DNA of 64,000 bases from Bos javanicus. Lineage: Eukaryota > Chordata > Mammalia > Artiodactyla > Bovidae. Below the pieces are notes generated by a model. That model was not told the DNA's origin, did not search any database, and saw nothing but the letters and a program-made list of their open reading frames with translations. Both the position numbers and the translations under genes were made by a program. Every line of letters starts with the position of its first letter. Within the stretch, counting starts at the first letter, position 1. Below are positions 33,857 through 44,640 of this stretch, piece after piece. The stretch spans positions 76,936,501-77,000,500 of the forward strand of contig NC_083869.1 of NCBI RefSeq assembly GCF_032452875.1, written 5' to 3'.

Positions 33857-33983
33857 ATGTGTGTATATATATGGGCTTTCCCTGGTGGCTCAGATGGTAA
33901 AGAATCTGCCAGGAATGTGGGAGACCCAGGGTAGATCCCTGGGTCAGGAAGATCCCCTGGAGAAGTAAATGTGTGTGTGTATA
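33857..33983 (+). mobile_element. 3'-truncated Bov-tA SINE
   Basis: It has head 'gggctttccctggtggctca' and continues to 'gatcccctggagaag', where the BovA body is cut off. The flanks share ATGTGTGTATA-like sequence (33857-33867 and about 33969-33983), although the target is itself a GT/TA repeat. Confidence 0.75.
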
Positions 33984-34086
33984 ATTTTCAAATCCTTTTC
34001 CATTATAGGTTATTATATGATATTGTGTATAGTTCCCTGTGGGGGTGGGGTGGGGAGAGTAAATTAGGAGTTTGGGATTAACATAT

Positions 34087-34296
34087 ACACACTGGGTGAA
34101 AGTTGCTCAGTTGTGTCCAACTCTTTACAACCCCATGGACTATACAGTCCATGGAATTCTTGAGGCCAGAATACCTGACTGTGTAGCCTTTCCCTTCTCC
34201 AGGGGATCTTCCCAGCCCAGGGATCAAACCCAGGTCTTCTGCATTGCAGGCGGATTCTTTACCTGCTGAGTCACAAGAGAAGCCCACACACACACT
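34087..34296 (-). mobile_element. Bov-tA SINE
   Basis: Antisense, complete with the complement of the head (cacaagagaagccc). A short TSD, ACACACT, lies at 34087-34093 and 34290-34296. It carries a near-palindrome at 34134-34155 related to that in the 31.7-kb copy. Confidence 0.85.
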
Positions 34297-34495
34297 ACTA
34301 CATATAAAAGAGACAAACAACAAGCAATACTTCAGAGAGCCTGAAGAGCCCCTCTGTCCATAAAGCCTTGTAGCTGATTGCATCAGACCAATCCAGATTA
34401 TCTAGGACAATCAGTCCACTGATTGTGGATTTTATTCACATCGACAACATACTTTCACATCAACATCTGAATTAGTATTTGATTGAACAATAGAG

Positions 34496-34541
34496 TAGGA
34501 CACGACTGAAATGACTTGGCAGTAGCAGTAGCAGCAGTATT
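34496..34541 (-). mobile_element. Orphan BOV-A2 5' end
   Basis: About 46 bp complementary to the GCT-repeat start plus 'aagtcatttcagtcgtgtcc' of BOV-A2, with nothing of the remaining element. Confidence 0.75.
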
Positions 34542-34597
34542 GTGGTCTAGCCAAGTTGAATCATCAATAGACCATCTTCTCACCTTCTCTCTCTATT

Positions 34598-35115
34598 TTT
34601 TTATTGAAGTAAAATTCACATAACATAAAGTTAATTATTTTAAAGTCTTCAGAGGTATTTAATACATTTACAATATTGCACAACCATTACCTCTGGCTAG
34701 TTTGAAAACATTACCCAGAAAGTTGCCCCTGAACCAACAATCAGTTACTCCCTATATCCCTTTCCTCCCTACCCTTTGCAATTAACCATCTGCTTTCTGT
34801 CTATATTGACTCACCTATTCAGGATATTTCCAATAAATGGCATCACATCATTTTGTGACCTTTTATGTCTGACTTTTTCCGCTTAGCCTAGTTTTTGAGG
34901 CTCAGAAACATTGTAGCATGTATTAATACCTCACTCCTTTTTATGATTGAATAATATTCCATTGCATGGTCTTACCTCTTTGCATTTATCCATTAATCTA
35001 CTGAGTTATTTCCACCTTTTGGCTGTTGTAAATAGTGCTACTATGAACATGTATGTACATGCATCTATTTGAATAGCTGGTTTAGATTTTCTTAGGTACT
35101 TGTCTAGAAGGGAAA
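34598..35115 (-). mobile_element. Older L1 3'-end fragment
   Basis: 'gaagtaaaattcacataaca', 'accatctgctttctgtctat', 'tgattgaataatattccatt' and 'ctgttgtaaatagtgctact': antisense L1 of an older mammalian type. Confidence 0.75.
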
Positions 35116-35220
35116 CTGCTGCCTTTGAAAAGCAGGAACAACTTAGGAAATCTTACAATATGAGCTGTGTTCCTTGCACTCTCACCACACTCCTTGGCAA
35201 TACAAAGACATTTTTAAAGA

Positions 35221-35278
35221 GAACTCCTGGTTGTATTTATTCTTTTGAAGAACTCCTGGTTGTATTTATTCTTTTGAA
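35221..35278 (+). repeat. Perfect 29-bp tandem duplication
   Basis: The units 35221-35249 and 35250-35278 are identical (start gaactcctggttgtatttat). Confidence 0.95.
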
Positions 35279-36142
35279 GACCATACCTATGTGTATCTCT
35301 GAGCAGGAAAACATGCTGCTGCACTTTACCTTGCTAAGCCTCAAATATAGATTATTCAAAATAAAAAACAATCACTGGATGACATTCCAAAGTTTTTTGT
35401 AATATGTACTATGAAGAGATTATATTAGCAACCAGAGTAGGAACAGGGAGTAGACTTGGAAGCAGAAGAGTGTCTGAAATCACAAGAGTTGTTATTCAGC
35501 AGCTGCTTAAAATCTCTTGGCTGGAAATTCATCCTCTTTGAAATGTCAGGGTCTACCAGATGCTCTCTGAAGTTTATTCTAATGTTGAACATTATAGGAT
35601 TTTGTGATATATGGAAATTTTATAAACTTTGTCTTTCAAAAATTCTAATGTCAAAGTCATTTTTCACACTATTAAAACAAAACAAACAAAATCAAAGGCA
35701 ACTGAAAGTCAATTTTTCTGACCTAAATTGACAAGCTCCTAGGCTGTAAGTAAAAATGCTTTTCAGTATCTGAAGAAAAGAAAAAGGACACTGAACTTTA
35801 TGCAATTCTGAGTTAAAATACTGGCATGAATGCAATCATTATATTAAGCAGAAGTTTGTATATTTGTATGATATTTAACATTTTCATGTTAAGCTTTCCC
35901 TCTCTACCTCAATAGGTGGCACAGTCCTTTGTACTTTGCACCCATTTGTGGACCGTGCCTACATCCTTGGTTTCCTATAACTGTGTTCTGTTCATTGACA
36001 CTTCCCACTGCAGACAAGTGCTCAGCCACTGGACTGTCAGAGAATTATCATTTTGTTTTGAAATATATTGTCACTTCTGCATGTGGGCATCCTGGCTACT
36101 CTTCAGCTTTTTCTTTTTCTTAATCTGTGTGATTTTGAGTCA
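35279..36142. other. Unique intronic DNA
   Basis: No repeat recognised. Open frames 35100-35402, 35456-35731 and 35916-36260 have no domain signature; the first spans the tandem duplication and the last runs into a SINE. Confidence 0.5.
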
Positions 36143-36396
36143 CATGGCACCCACTTTGGGCTTCCCAGGTGGCTCAGTGGTAAAGAATCCTTCTGCCAAT
36201 TCAGGAGCCACTGGAAACATGGGTTCAATCCCTGAATCAGGAAGATACTTTGCAGGATGAAATGGAAGCCCCGTCCAGTGTTCTTGCCTGGGAAATCCCA
36301 TGGGCAGAGGAGCATGGCAGACTACAGTCCATGGGATCTCAAAGACTGGGCAAAACTGAAAGGACTCAGCACACACGCATGCATGTCACCCACTTT
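36143..36396 (+). mobile_element. Bov-tA SINE with 15-bp TSD
   Basis: TSDs are CATGGCACCCACTTT (36143-36157) and CATGTCACCCACTTT (36382-36396), one mismatch. Head 'gggcttcccaggtggctcag'. Confidence 0.92.
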
Positions 36397-36904
36397 CACC
36401 ATGGTCTGGATTCTGCAGGATAATTGCTTTGAGAATCCTTAGGCCTCTTGGATCACAAATTCCTAACCCCTAGAACTTTTATGACAAGCCACCTAAAGCT
36501 CTTAGTTTTACTTTAGATGTGGCAGATTGAAGATATGTGGAACTTATGGTGTTGGGCATGCCCAGAGATTTAAAAGGGGGGATGAAGAAGGCTCTCCAAA
36601 ACTTGAGGTTACCAATAAGACTCAGGACTTCAAGCTTTCTCAGTTCCCTGTGCTCTGTCTGTCCCTGTCATAAATTTTGTGTCTCAAGATTGCTCAGGAC
36701 TTCATTACAATCAACTTTATCAGAGGATCATGGTGGTATCTATTCTATGGTTGAAAACTTCTGTTTGTACCATTTATATACGTCTCACATCTTTGTAATT
36801 GACTTATTGTGAAATTTTAATACTTGGTAAGAGTTCTTCCTTTGTGTGAGGTTGGAAAGGAAATTTCAGCTAAGGGAGGCTAGAGGATGTGTTGATTTCT
36901 TTAG
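36397..36904. other. Unique intronic DNA
   Basis: No feature recognised. Confidence 0.5.
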
Positions 36905-37216
36905 AAATTGGAGATGATGGTTAACTTTGTGTCTGCTTGGCTGATCCATGGACCCAGACAGTGGGTCAGACATGATTCTGGTGTGTTTGTGAGGTGTTTC
37001 TGAAGTAGATGGGCATTTGAACCAGTAGACTAAGTAAAGCAGATTGCCTCATCCAATTAGTTAAAAGCCTGAATCAAACAAAAAGGCAGAGCTGGTTCTA
37101 GGTCCTTTGTGGTTTTCACATTTGTCTTTTCTTGGGTCTGGAGCCTCTTGGCTTTGGACTGGAACCACACCATTGACTTTCCCATTCCTCTTGTTTGCTG
37201 ATTGCAGATTTTGGGA

Positions 37217-37286
37217 TTTTTCAGCTTCCGTCATCACAAGAGGACTTTCTTCATTATATAAGGCCTCTTGTGATGATGGAAGCTGA

Positions 37287-37290
<4 letters not shown>
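37217..37290. repeat. 27-bp hairpin with 20-nt loop
   Basis: Arms 37217-37243 and 37264-37290 are complementary over 27 bp with a single G:T (G:U) position (37230 opposite 37277). The right arm runs straight into an A/TA microsatellite. Confidence 0.92.
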
Positions 37291-37317
<27 letters not shown>

Positions 37318-37366
37318 CATATATACGTATATATATGTAAAAAAATATATAAGTATATGTGTGTAT

Positions 37367-37421
<55 letters not shown>
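37291..37421. repeat. Complex TA/GT microsatellite
   Basis: Long TA runs with atac, GT and A interruptions, ending in about 42 bp of pure TA. Confidence 0.9.
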
Positions 37422-37425
<4 letters not shown>

Positions 37426-37460
37426 TTCTGGAGAACTGTGGCTAATACAGTGAGGGATTG

Positions 37461-37984
37461 AGTTCTGAAACTGCCCCAAGCCATTTAGGCTGCCCCTAGG
37501 AAGCCAATCAGAAAAATCTTCTTCCTCATATATAAGTGTGGTATGAAACTTTTTATCTTTCCTTGGGCTCTGCTCCTAAAGCTCTAAAATCCTATGAGTA
37601 ACATCTATGTTATTAGCAATTGCAATTTGCATTTCAGCATGTTAGTAACACTGAAAAGCACCAAATTCAAATATTCCACTGCTGTCCTTTGGTTCATGGA
37701 TAACTATCTTCAGGGATCAAAAGCAATGTAAGAATGCCATTTAGAGCTTCCTCGAACAATGAAGGGTGAGTTTAACTTACTTTTATGTCTTAGTTAGTGG
37801 TCCCACCTCCTTAAATGTCTATAGTCTATATTTGTCATTTGGGAGAGAGCTACTTATTTATTAAGCATCAGTTAGAGACTCATCTGAATAATTGAATGAA
37901 GTTTAACTTGTGTGGATTATAAGAACAGGAGAATGCAATGGCCCTGGGGAGAAGATTGAATCAGAAGCTTGGCTCAATGATGGT
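37461..37984. other. Unique intronic DNA
   Basis: No feature recognised. Confidence 0.5.
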
Positions 37985-38256
37985 CAGTTAATATCTTAAT
38001 AACTTCCTCATTTTATCTAGGCCTCACTTTGTTGTTTTGTGTCTTTTTTTAATGTAAAACAGAAATTGTTATTGTTTTTCAGTTGCTAAGCTGTGTCTGA
38101 TTCTTTGTGACCCCCTAAACTGCAGCACATCAGGCTTCCCTGTCATTCACTATCTCCCTGAATTTGCTCAAACTCTTGTCTATTAAATCAGTGATGCCAT
38201 CCAACCATATCATTTTCTGTCACCCCCTTCTCCTCCTGCCTTCTATCTTTTCAGCA

Positions 38257-38979
38257 TTAGGGTCTTTTCCAATGAGTCGGTTCAAAAGCATCAATTCTTG
38301 GGTGCTCAGCCTTATGTATGGTCCAATTCTCACATCTATACATGACTACTGGAAAAACCATAGATTTGACTATACGGACATTTGTCAGCAAAGTGATGTC
38401 TCTGCTTTTTAATACTCTATTTAAGTTTGTCATAGCTTTTCTTCCGAAGAGCAAGCATCTTTTAATTTCACAGCAGCAGTCACCATCCACATTGATTTTG
38501 GAGTCTAAGAAAATGAAATGTTCTGACACTGTTTCCACATTTGTTGCATCTATTTGCCATGATGTAATAAGACCTGATTCCATGATCTTAGTTTTCTGAA
38601 TGTTGAGTTGTAAGTCAGATTTTTCACTTTCTTCTTTCACCTTCATCAAGAGACTATCTACTTCCTCTTCACGTTCTGCCATTAGAGTGGTATCATATGC
38701 ATATCTGAGTTTATTCATATTTCTGCCGGGAGTCTTAATTCCAGTTTGTGCTTCATCCAGCCCCATATTTAACATTACGTACTTTTCACTGAAGTTAAAT
38801 AAGCATGGTGACAATATACAGCCTTGACATACTCCTTTCCCAATTTGGAACCAGTCTGTTGTTTCATGTTCAGTTCTAACTGTTGCTTCTTGTCCTGCAT
38901 ACAGGTTTCTCAGGAAGCAGGTAACATGGTCTGATATTCTCTTCTCATTAAAAATTTTCCACAGTTTATTGTGATCCAC
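38257..38979 (-). pseudogene. BovB reverse transcriptase with mutated catalytic box
   Basis: The longest BovB frame in the window (240 codons, minus strand). It includes DHNKLWKIF, QIGKGVCQGCILSPCLF and LRYAYDTTLM. The catalytic YADD is YAYD here, so the first active-site aspartate is lost and the enzyme would be inactive even if the frame were open. It continues through FIFLDSKINVDGD to VVMYRCENWT and then a stop. A separate upstream frame at 38910-39182 holds ARLQQYVNQELPDVQAGFRKG, showing at least one frameshift between them, near a G-rich insertion at 39029-39049. Many further stops lie in the endonuclease part. Confidence 0.88.
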
Positions 38980-40534
38980 CCAGTCAAAGGCTTTAGTATA
39001 GTTAGTGACACAGAAGTAGATGTTTTTTGGGGGGTAGGAGGGGGAATTCCCTTGCTTTCTATGATCCAGTGTATGTTGGCACTTTTATCTCTGGTTCCTC
39101 TGCCTTTTCTAAATCCAGCTTGCACATCTGGAAGTTCTTGGTTCACGTACTGTTGAAGCCTAGCTTGAAGGATTTTGAGCATTACTTTGCTAGCATGTGA
39201 AATGAGAGCAATTTTATGGTAATGTGAACATTCTTTGGCAGTGCCCTTCTTTGGGATTGGAATGAAAACTGGCCTTTTCCTGTTCTGTGGTTGCTGCTGA
39301 GTTTTCCAAATTTGCTAGAATAATGAGTGAAGCTCTTTAACAGCATCATCTTTTAGGATTTTAAGATTTGAAATAGCTCAACTGGAATTCTGTCACCTCC
39401 ACTGGCTTTGTTTGTAGTGATCCTTCGTAAGGTCCACTTGATTTCACACTCCAGGATGGCTGGCTCTGGGTGAGTCATCACACCATCACGGTCATATTGC
39501 TCATGAAGAGCTTTTTTGTATAGTTCTTCTTTTTGTTCTTGCCACCTTTTCTTACTCTTTTCTGTTTCTGTTATGTCCTTGCTATTTTTACCTTTTATTG
39601 TGCTATCTTTACATGAAATGTTCCCTTTGTATTTCCGATTTTCTTAAAGAGATCTCTAGTTTTTCCTATTATATTGTTTTCCTCTATTTCTTTGCATTGT
39701 TCACTTAGGAAGGCTTTCTTAGCTCTCCTTTCTGTTCTCTGAAACTCTGCATTCAGTTGGGTATATCTTTCCCTTCCTCCTTTGCTTTACACCTCTCTTC
39801 TTTTCTATGCTATTTGTAAGGTTCTTCAAACCACCACTTTGCCTTTTTGCATTTCTTTTTCTTGGGGATGGTTTTAATTACCATCTTCTGTATAATGTTA
39901 TCAACCTCCATCCATAGTTCTTCAGGCACTCTATCAGATCTAGTCCCTTGAATCTATTTGTCACGTCCACTGTATAATCATACGGGATTTGATTTAGGTC
40001 ATACATGAATGGCTTAGTGGTTTCCCCTACTTTCTTCAATTTGAGACTGAAATTTGAAATAACTAGTTGATTATCTGAGCCACAGTCAGCCCCAGATCTT
40101 GTTTTACCTGACTGTATAGAGCTTCTCCATCTTTGACTGCAAAGGATATAATCAGTCTGATTTAAGTACTGACCATCTGGTGTTGTCCATGTGTAAAGTC
40201 ATCTCTTGTGCTATTGGAAAAGAGTGTTTTCTATGACCAGTGCATTTTCTTGGCAAAACTCTGTTAGCCTTTGCCCTGCTTCATTTTGTACTCCAAGGGC
40301 AAAGTTGACTGTTACTCCAGGTATCTCTTGACTTCCTACTTTTTCAATCCAGTCCCCTATGATGAAAAGGACATCTTTTTTTTTTTTTTCATGGTGTTAG
40401 TTCTAAGATGTCTTGTAGGCTTTCACAGAATCCTTCAACTTCAGCTACTTTGGCATTAGTGGTTAAGGCATAGACTTGAATTACTCTGTTGAATGGTTTG
40501 CTTGGAAATGAACAAAGATTATTCTGTCATTTTT

Positions 40535-40582
40535 AATATAAATTTATTTATTTTAATTGGAAGCTAATTACTTTACAATATT
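40535..40582 (-). mobile_element. 48-bp L1 3'-tail insertion inside BovB
   Basis: It matches the antisense L1 tail seen elsewhere ('ttattttaattggaagctaa', 'ttactttacaatattgtt') and interrupts BovB between 'tctgtcattttt' and 'gagactgcaaccaag'. No TSD is evident. Confidence 0.7.
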
Positions 40583-40935
40583 GTTGAGACTGCAACCAAG
40601 TACTGCATTTTGGAATCTTTAGTTGACTGTGCAAGTTATCTCATTCCTTCAAAGGGATTCTTGCCCACCGTAGTAGATATAATGTTCATCTGAATTAAAT
40701 GTGACCATTCCCATCCGTTTTAGTTCACTGATTCCTAAAATATTGACGCTCAGTCTGGCCATCTCCTGTCACATCCCAGGTTCCTATGCAATATTGTGTA
40801 TTGTAAAACAGGAATAATAACTGCTACTTATCATGATCGCCTAGATAGCTAAATAATATTGTGTATGCAGTGTTTGTGTAAGCACATGTATGTACAAAGT
40901 ATTTGCATGCACATTGCTTAGGGCACAGTGACTGC

Positions 40936-42369
40936 CTAATATTTAAATGCTATATTGAGGCACAGTTATGGAAGGGGAATCTGAAAATGGAAACGATAAA
41001 AGGAATTCCCTTGGAATTCAGACCAGAAAGAAAACTTGGCAGATGAGATACAAAAAGAAGAATAGAATTATTAACTACAGCTTTCTTTGTCTTCTCTAGC
41101 TAGTGAGCTCTTTTCTAAGCTGTGGTATCATATTTTTGATCATACTGTGTAATACTTTTGTACTCATATACTCAAGTGCTTTTATATAACATACCTAGTT
41201 TTTAATCAGTTAAATTAAAAATGTAAATTCTCTTATCTGTTACTGCAAATGCAACACTTGCTAGAATAACATGATAGTTGAGTGCTTTTCTTTTCATATA
41301 AGGCATTTCCTGTTAGTATTTTCTTTTTGCTTTTATTACATTATTTGGGTTATTTAAACTAAGATAATATTATCTCCACTGTTATCTCTGTTGTTTCTAG
41401 GATGAAGGGAATACTTATTTAAAGAGAATTAAGTACTGTTATTTTTAATAGAATGACTGAGTTTCAGTCAATTATTATCTATTGACCCTAACTACCTACC
41501 CAACTTTATTCTTTATCTGAATTCCACAAGGGCAGGACTTTGGAATTATTAAAAATAATGTATATAGAATTCAGTACAATTGCTTTGCTTTTTGGATTAG
41601 TTCTTTTTATCCTAATTTAAGAGAAGAGGAAATTAAAAATTAATAACTTTTTTTAAACCTTGTACTGTTTTCTTTATTACTTTAGACAATAAGCAAAGGT
41701 TTATTTTAGAATGATGACTTAAAATATGAGGAGGTCTTTGGTTTTATTAAATATGCCCTTGTACAATTTTTTTTTTCACTTAACAAAGGTGCACATTCTT
41801 CGATTAAGTTTCAGTAACTTGCCCACAGTTATTCCGGAAGACTCTACTGGTGCTCTGTCCTATTCTCTTGCCTTTACCACTTGAGTGCAGGTCATTTATA
41901 ACTTCCAGCACCTGGGATTATTTTGCTGAGGGCTTTCTCTGGCCACTGAAACATGCTTTGCCTATTCATGTCACAAGCTCAAAGTATCAAGGACTTAATG
42001 TCTGAGAGCTAGTGTATAAATATACCAGTTTCTTACCATCCATGGGGATAAATCCTGTTTAGGTATGTATTCCCCAGTGACTCCTAGAATTTTCCTGGCA
42101 GCACTAACTTCTAGTTGCCCTCACTGCTGGTGGTTTGATTTTAAAAAAAAGAAAACACTTTACTATTTTCTGTCCCATCCTTATCTTGCCATCACCCTTT
42201 ATTTAAAAACTGAGGTTGCCAGCCAGTTAACTTGAAGAGGGGAAGAGAATTTGACTCACACTTTGCTAAAGTAGCTTAATAAATTCAGGAAAAAAATTTA
42301 CAGAGGTTATAAAAAACACATGCAGAATAGAATTTCAAGTTTCAATCACTGAACACATTTTTTCTTCAA
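40936..42369. other. Unique AT-rich intronic DNA
   Basis: No repeat recognised. One of the longer stretches without a young element. Confidence 0.5.
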
Positions 42370-42708
42370 AAACAATTATTTAAATTACATAATAATTAAT
42401 TTACAGTGTTGTGTTAAAAGTGTACAGCAAAAATATGTACATATATATTCTTTTCCATTGTAAGCTATTGTAAGACATTGAATGCAGTTCTCTGTGCTAT
42501 ACAGTAGGTCCTTGTATTTATCTATTTTTTATATAGTAGTGTATATATATTAATTCCAAACTCCCATATCTCTTCCCCACCCACCGATCCCTCTTTGTAA
42601 CCTTATGTTTGTTTTCTATGTCTGAGTCTACTTCTGTTTCATAAATAAGTTCATTTATATCATTTTTTTAGATTCCACATATAAATAATATCATATGGTA
42701 TTTGTCAA
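42370..42708 (-). mobile_element. L1 3'-end fragment
   Basis: 'aatttacagtgttgtgtta', 'gtgctatacagtaggtcctt' and 'gattccacatataaataata': antisense L1 3'UTR. Confidence 0.75.
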
Positions 42709-42794
42709 ACACTGAAGTTATTCAAGAAAATATACTGTGTCACTACCTTTGCCACACCTATCCTCTTTGTCTGATATCAAGTTTTAACATTTCT

Positions 42795-42965
42795 TGTGAG
42801 ACCTTGGACAAGTTACTTCACATCTCCAAACCTTAATTTCATTCACTTGTGGCATGAGAATTACATAGTCCTTATTTTATAAAGTTGTTGTGATAACACA
42901 CATCACATCACAACTGTTTATCTGACTTGAGCAGAGCAAAGACAGGCACATAATTGATGTCTTAG
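42795..42965 (+). repeat. MIR SINE
   Basis: 'gagaccttggacaagttact', 'tcacatctccaaaccttaat' and 'gacaggcacataattgatg'. Confidence 0.6.
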
Positions 42966-43009
42966 GAGTGTGGGCAGTTACACAAGCAGATGTAGTGCCC
43001 TGCAGTCTG

Positions 43010-43200
43010 AGAATGAGTTTACTTAGGCCGGGTTCAAATCCTAACCCCATCACTTATTGGTTGTTCCTTTTTTATTGTTTAACCTCATTTGTCTCCATTT
43101 TCTCACCTTTGAAATGGGCATAATAACACAGAAAAGGATTAAGTGTTATAAGGCACTTAAAGCAGAATTTGGCACTTAATAAGCAATCCTTTCATGATGA
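43010..43200 (+). repeat. MIR SINE
   Basis: 'ggttcaaatcctaacccca', 'ctccattttctcacctttga' and 'gaatttggcacttaataagc'. A second MIR close to the previous one, same strand. Confidence 0.65.
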
Positions 43201-43369
43201 ATATTATAGAAGTTTCCTTCCTTTACACAATATGGCAGAGCCGAAAAAGTGACCACACAAACTGAAACTGGGAAAAAAATCTTAATGTCATGAGAACATA
43301 GTACACTGTAATCTAAAATATCAGAAACACTGAGAATTAGGGTATTTCACAGGCTTGCCAGAAAAAACC

Positions 43370-43700
43370 TCAAGAAGCATATGAGAAGTGTTTGCCTTCT
43401 AGCTGTGTGACTGAATATGGAGGGAGCATCTTTTCTATGCCTTGGTGAGCTGTCATACTGCTTTTAAAGTTTGGATCAGCTTCTGACATTTCATCCTTTG
43501 TGTTTGCAATGTCATGAGATGTCTTCAACAGTTCCTTTAATGTGAAGTTTTTTGCTAGCATCACTTCCTCTGGGACACTGTCATTTTGTTTGTCATGAAC
43601 AACCTCATTTATATCGATTCCCATCACCTTCGCTAATTTCCTGTGGCTGCAGATCTACAGTCTTTCAAACACTGTCAGTGTCAGCATTTCCATGGTCAGC
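43370..43700 (-). pseudogene. Tigger/pogo-like transposase C-terminal relic
   Basis: The minus-strand frame 43370-43627 encodes NFTLKELLKTSHDIANTKDE followed by ADPNFKSSMTAHQGIEKML. This resembles the C-terminal end of Tigger/pogo transposases, as I remember it: a 'FTLKEL...ADPN' segment, then a basic, partly helical segment around RxxIEKML. Upstream on the same strand (to about 43700) a broken frame gives ELTMEMLTLTVFERL-like residues, again transposase-like. No DDE catalytic core or terminal inverted repeats were identified. The family match is from memory; the alternative is a chance 85-codon ORF, which I consider less likely. Confidence 0.5.
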
Positions 43701-44315
43701 TCTTCTATAAATCCATTTACATTTAAATTTCACTTACAGTCTTCTTATTTTCTGTTTCTTTGCCATAAAATCATCTTGTTGACCAATTCCCTCTTTCGGT
43801 TATCTTTTTTTTTTTTTTTGTAAAATGTCACATGGATCTATTACTGAGATACAAAGAAGCAACATAATTTTGCATTTTGCTGTCTGTGTATTATTTAAAT
43901 AAGCAATGGCACAGTGGCCGAGTCACCTGCAGACTTTGAAAGAAATAATGTGATTGGTTACTAATCTTGATATGCATATGTTATTTATATATTAATTTGT
44001 GGGCTGAAGATCTAGCAGCAGAGTTTGAACTTTATGCAATTACTCATGCTTAAATTATAGTCGCTGAAGCTTAAATCATGTTGTTGGAGGACTGCTGTTA
44101 TTTAAATCATGGTAACTGAAATTCATGCATTTTGGGCCTGGACAAAGTGGAGACTGTTTACAGTGGCTAATGTTATTAAGTAGAAATATTTAAATAAGAA
44201 AATTATTATTGCCTTATAGCCACTAAAATATTAATAGCTGAACACATTTTGAATGTAGTGTGTAGAACCATTTTAGCATTCTCAGAGTGTTCTTCCGTTT
44301 ATTTTTTTTCCTATT
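43701..44315. other. Intronic DNA, possibly further Tigger-derived
   Basis: It contains a T17-18 run near 43807 and no other recognisable repeat. Confidence 0.35.
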
Positions 44316-44640
44316 GGTACATTAACAAACTATTACAAAATTGGTGGCTTAAAAACAACATAAATTTATCTTATAATCTTGAGGTTAGAAGTCTTAAGTG
44401 AGATTTATGAAGCTACAATTCAGGTGTCAGCCGAGCTATGTTCTTTTTGAAGGCATCGGGGAAAAGCTGTTTCTTTTCTGTTTCCTGCTTACAGTGGTTA
44501 CTTGCACTCTTTGGCCTGTAGCCCCTTTCTCAAATTGCTAGAATCCCTTACTTCTGTCATCATATCTCCAACTTCTGGCTGGCTTTCTTGCCTGCATTTT
44601 AATATGGATCCTTGTGATCATATTGAGTATAATGTAACTT
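44316..44640 (-). repeat. MaLR-like solo LTR relic
   Basis: 'aaactattacaaaattggtg', 'gtggcttaaaaacaacataa', 'ttgaggttagaagtcttaag' and 'cttcttgcctgcattttaat' resemble an old mammalian MaLR-type LTR in antisense. Diverged; the subfamily is not determinable by eye. Confidence 0.5.

Larger units (their letters stand above)
33785..34320 (-). mobile_element. Second 5'-inverted L1, with two SINE insertions
   Basis: 33785 to about 34037 is antisense L1 3' end ('ttttccattataggttatta', 'gtgtatagttccctgtg'). From about 34046 the adjoining L1 segment appears in sense ('gtaaattaggagtttgggat ... acatatacacact ... actacatataaaagagac'). The junction is G-rich (ggggtggggtgggg). SINEs lie at 33873-33968 and 34094-34289. 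Confidence 0.7.
36905..37460 (+). repeat. Old mammalian interspersed repeat, rearranged 3' end
   Basis: A familiar old repeat whose exact name I cannot give: 'gatggttaactttgtgtctg', 'aagtaaagcagattgcctca', 'gattttgggatttttcagct', then a TA tract and 'ttttctggagaactgtggct aatacag'. Its 3' part is interrupted by the hairpin at 37217-37290 and by TA repeats. Confidence 0.5.
38053..40815 (-). mobile_element. Long BovB LINE (about 2.7 kb) with 14-bp TSD
   Basis: Insert 38067-40801. TSDs are TGTAAAACAGAAAT (38053-38066) and TGTAAAACAGGAAT (40802-40815), one mismatch. It covers the 3' end, C-terminal domain, reverse transcriptase and most of the upstream endonuclease-encoding region (e.g. 'gcttctccatctttgactgc' at 40121-40140). 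It is 5'-truncated relative to the roughly 3.2-kb element and contains a tiny L1-tail insertion at 40535-40582. Confidence 0.92.
37985..40935 (+). repeat. MIR SINE split by a BovB
   Basis: 'acttcctcattttatctagg' and 'gtaaaacag' on the left (to 38066), continuing with 'caggaataataactgctact' from 40802, form one MIR once the BovB is removed. Confidence 0.65.

Noticed and set aside
35100..36260. Cluster of plus-strand open frames (91-114 codons)
   Set aside because: The first spans a 29-bp tandem repeat and the last ends inside a SINE; no family signal.
37195..37484. Open frames rich in Ile-Tyr on both strands
   Set aside because: Translations of the TA microsatellite.
43807..43960. Candidate regulatory element next to the T-rich run
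   Set aside because: No recognisable motif; only a poly-T stretch.
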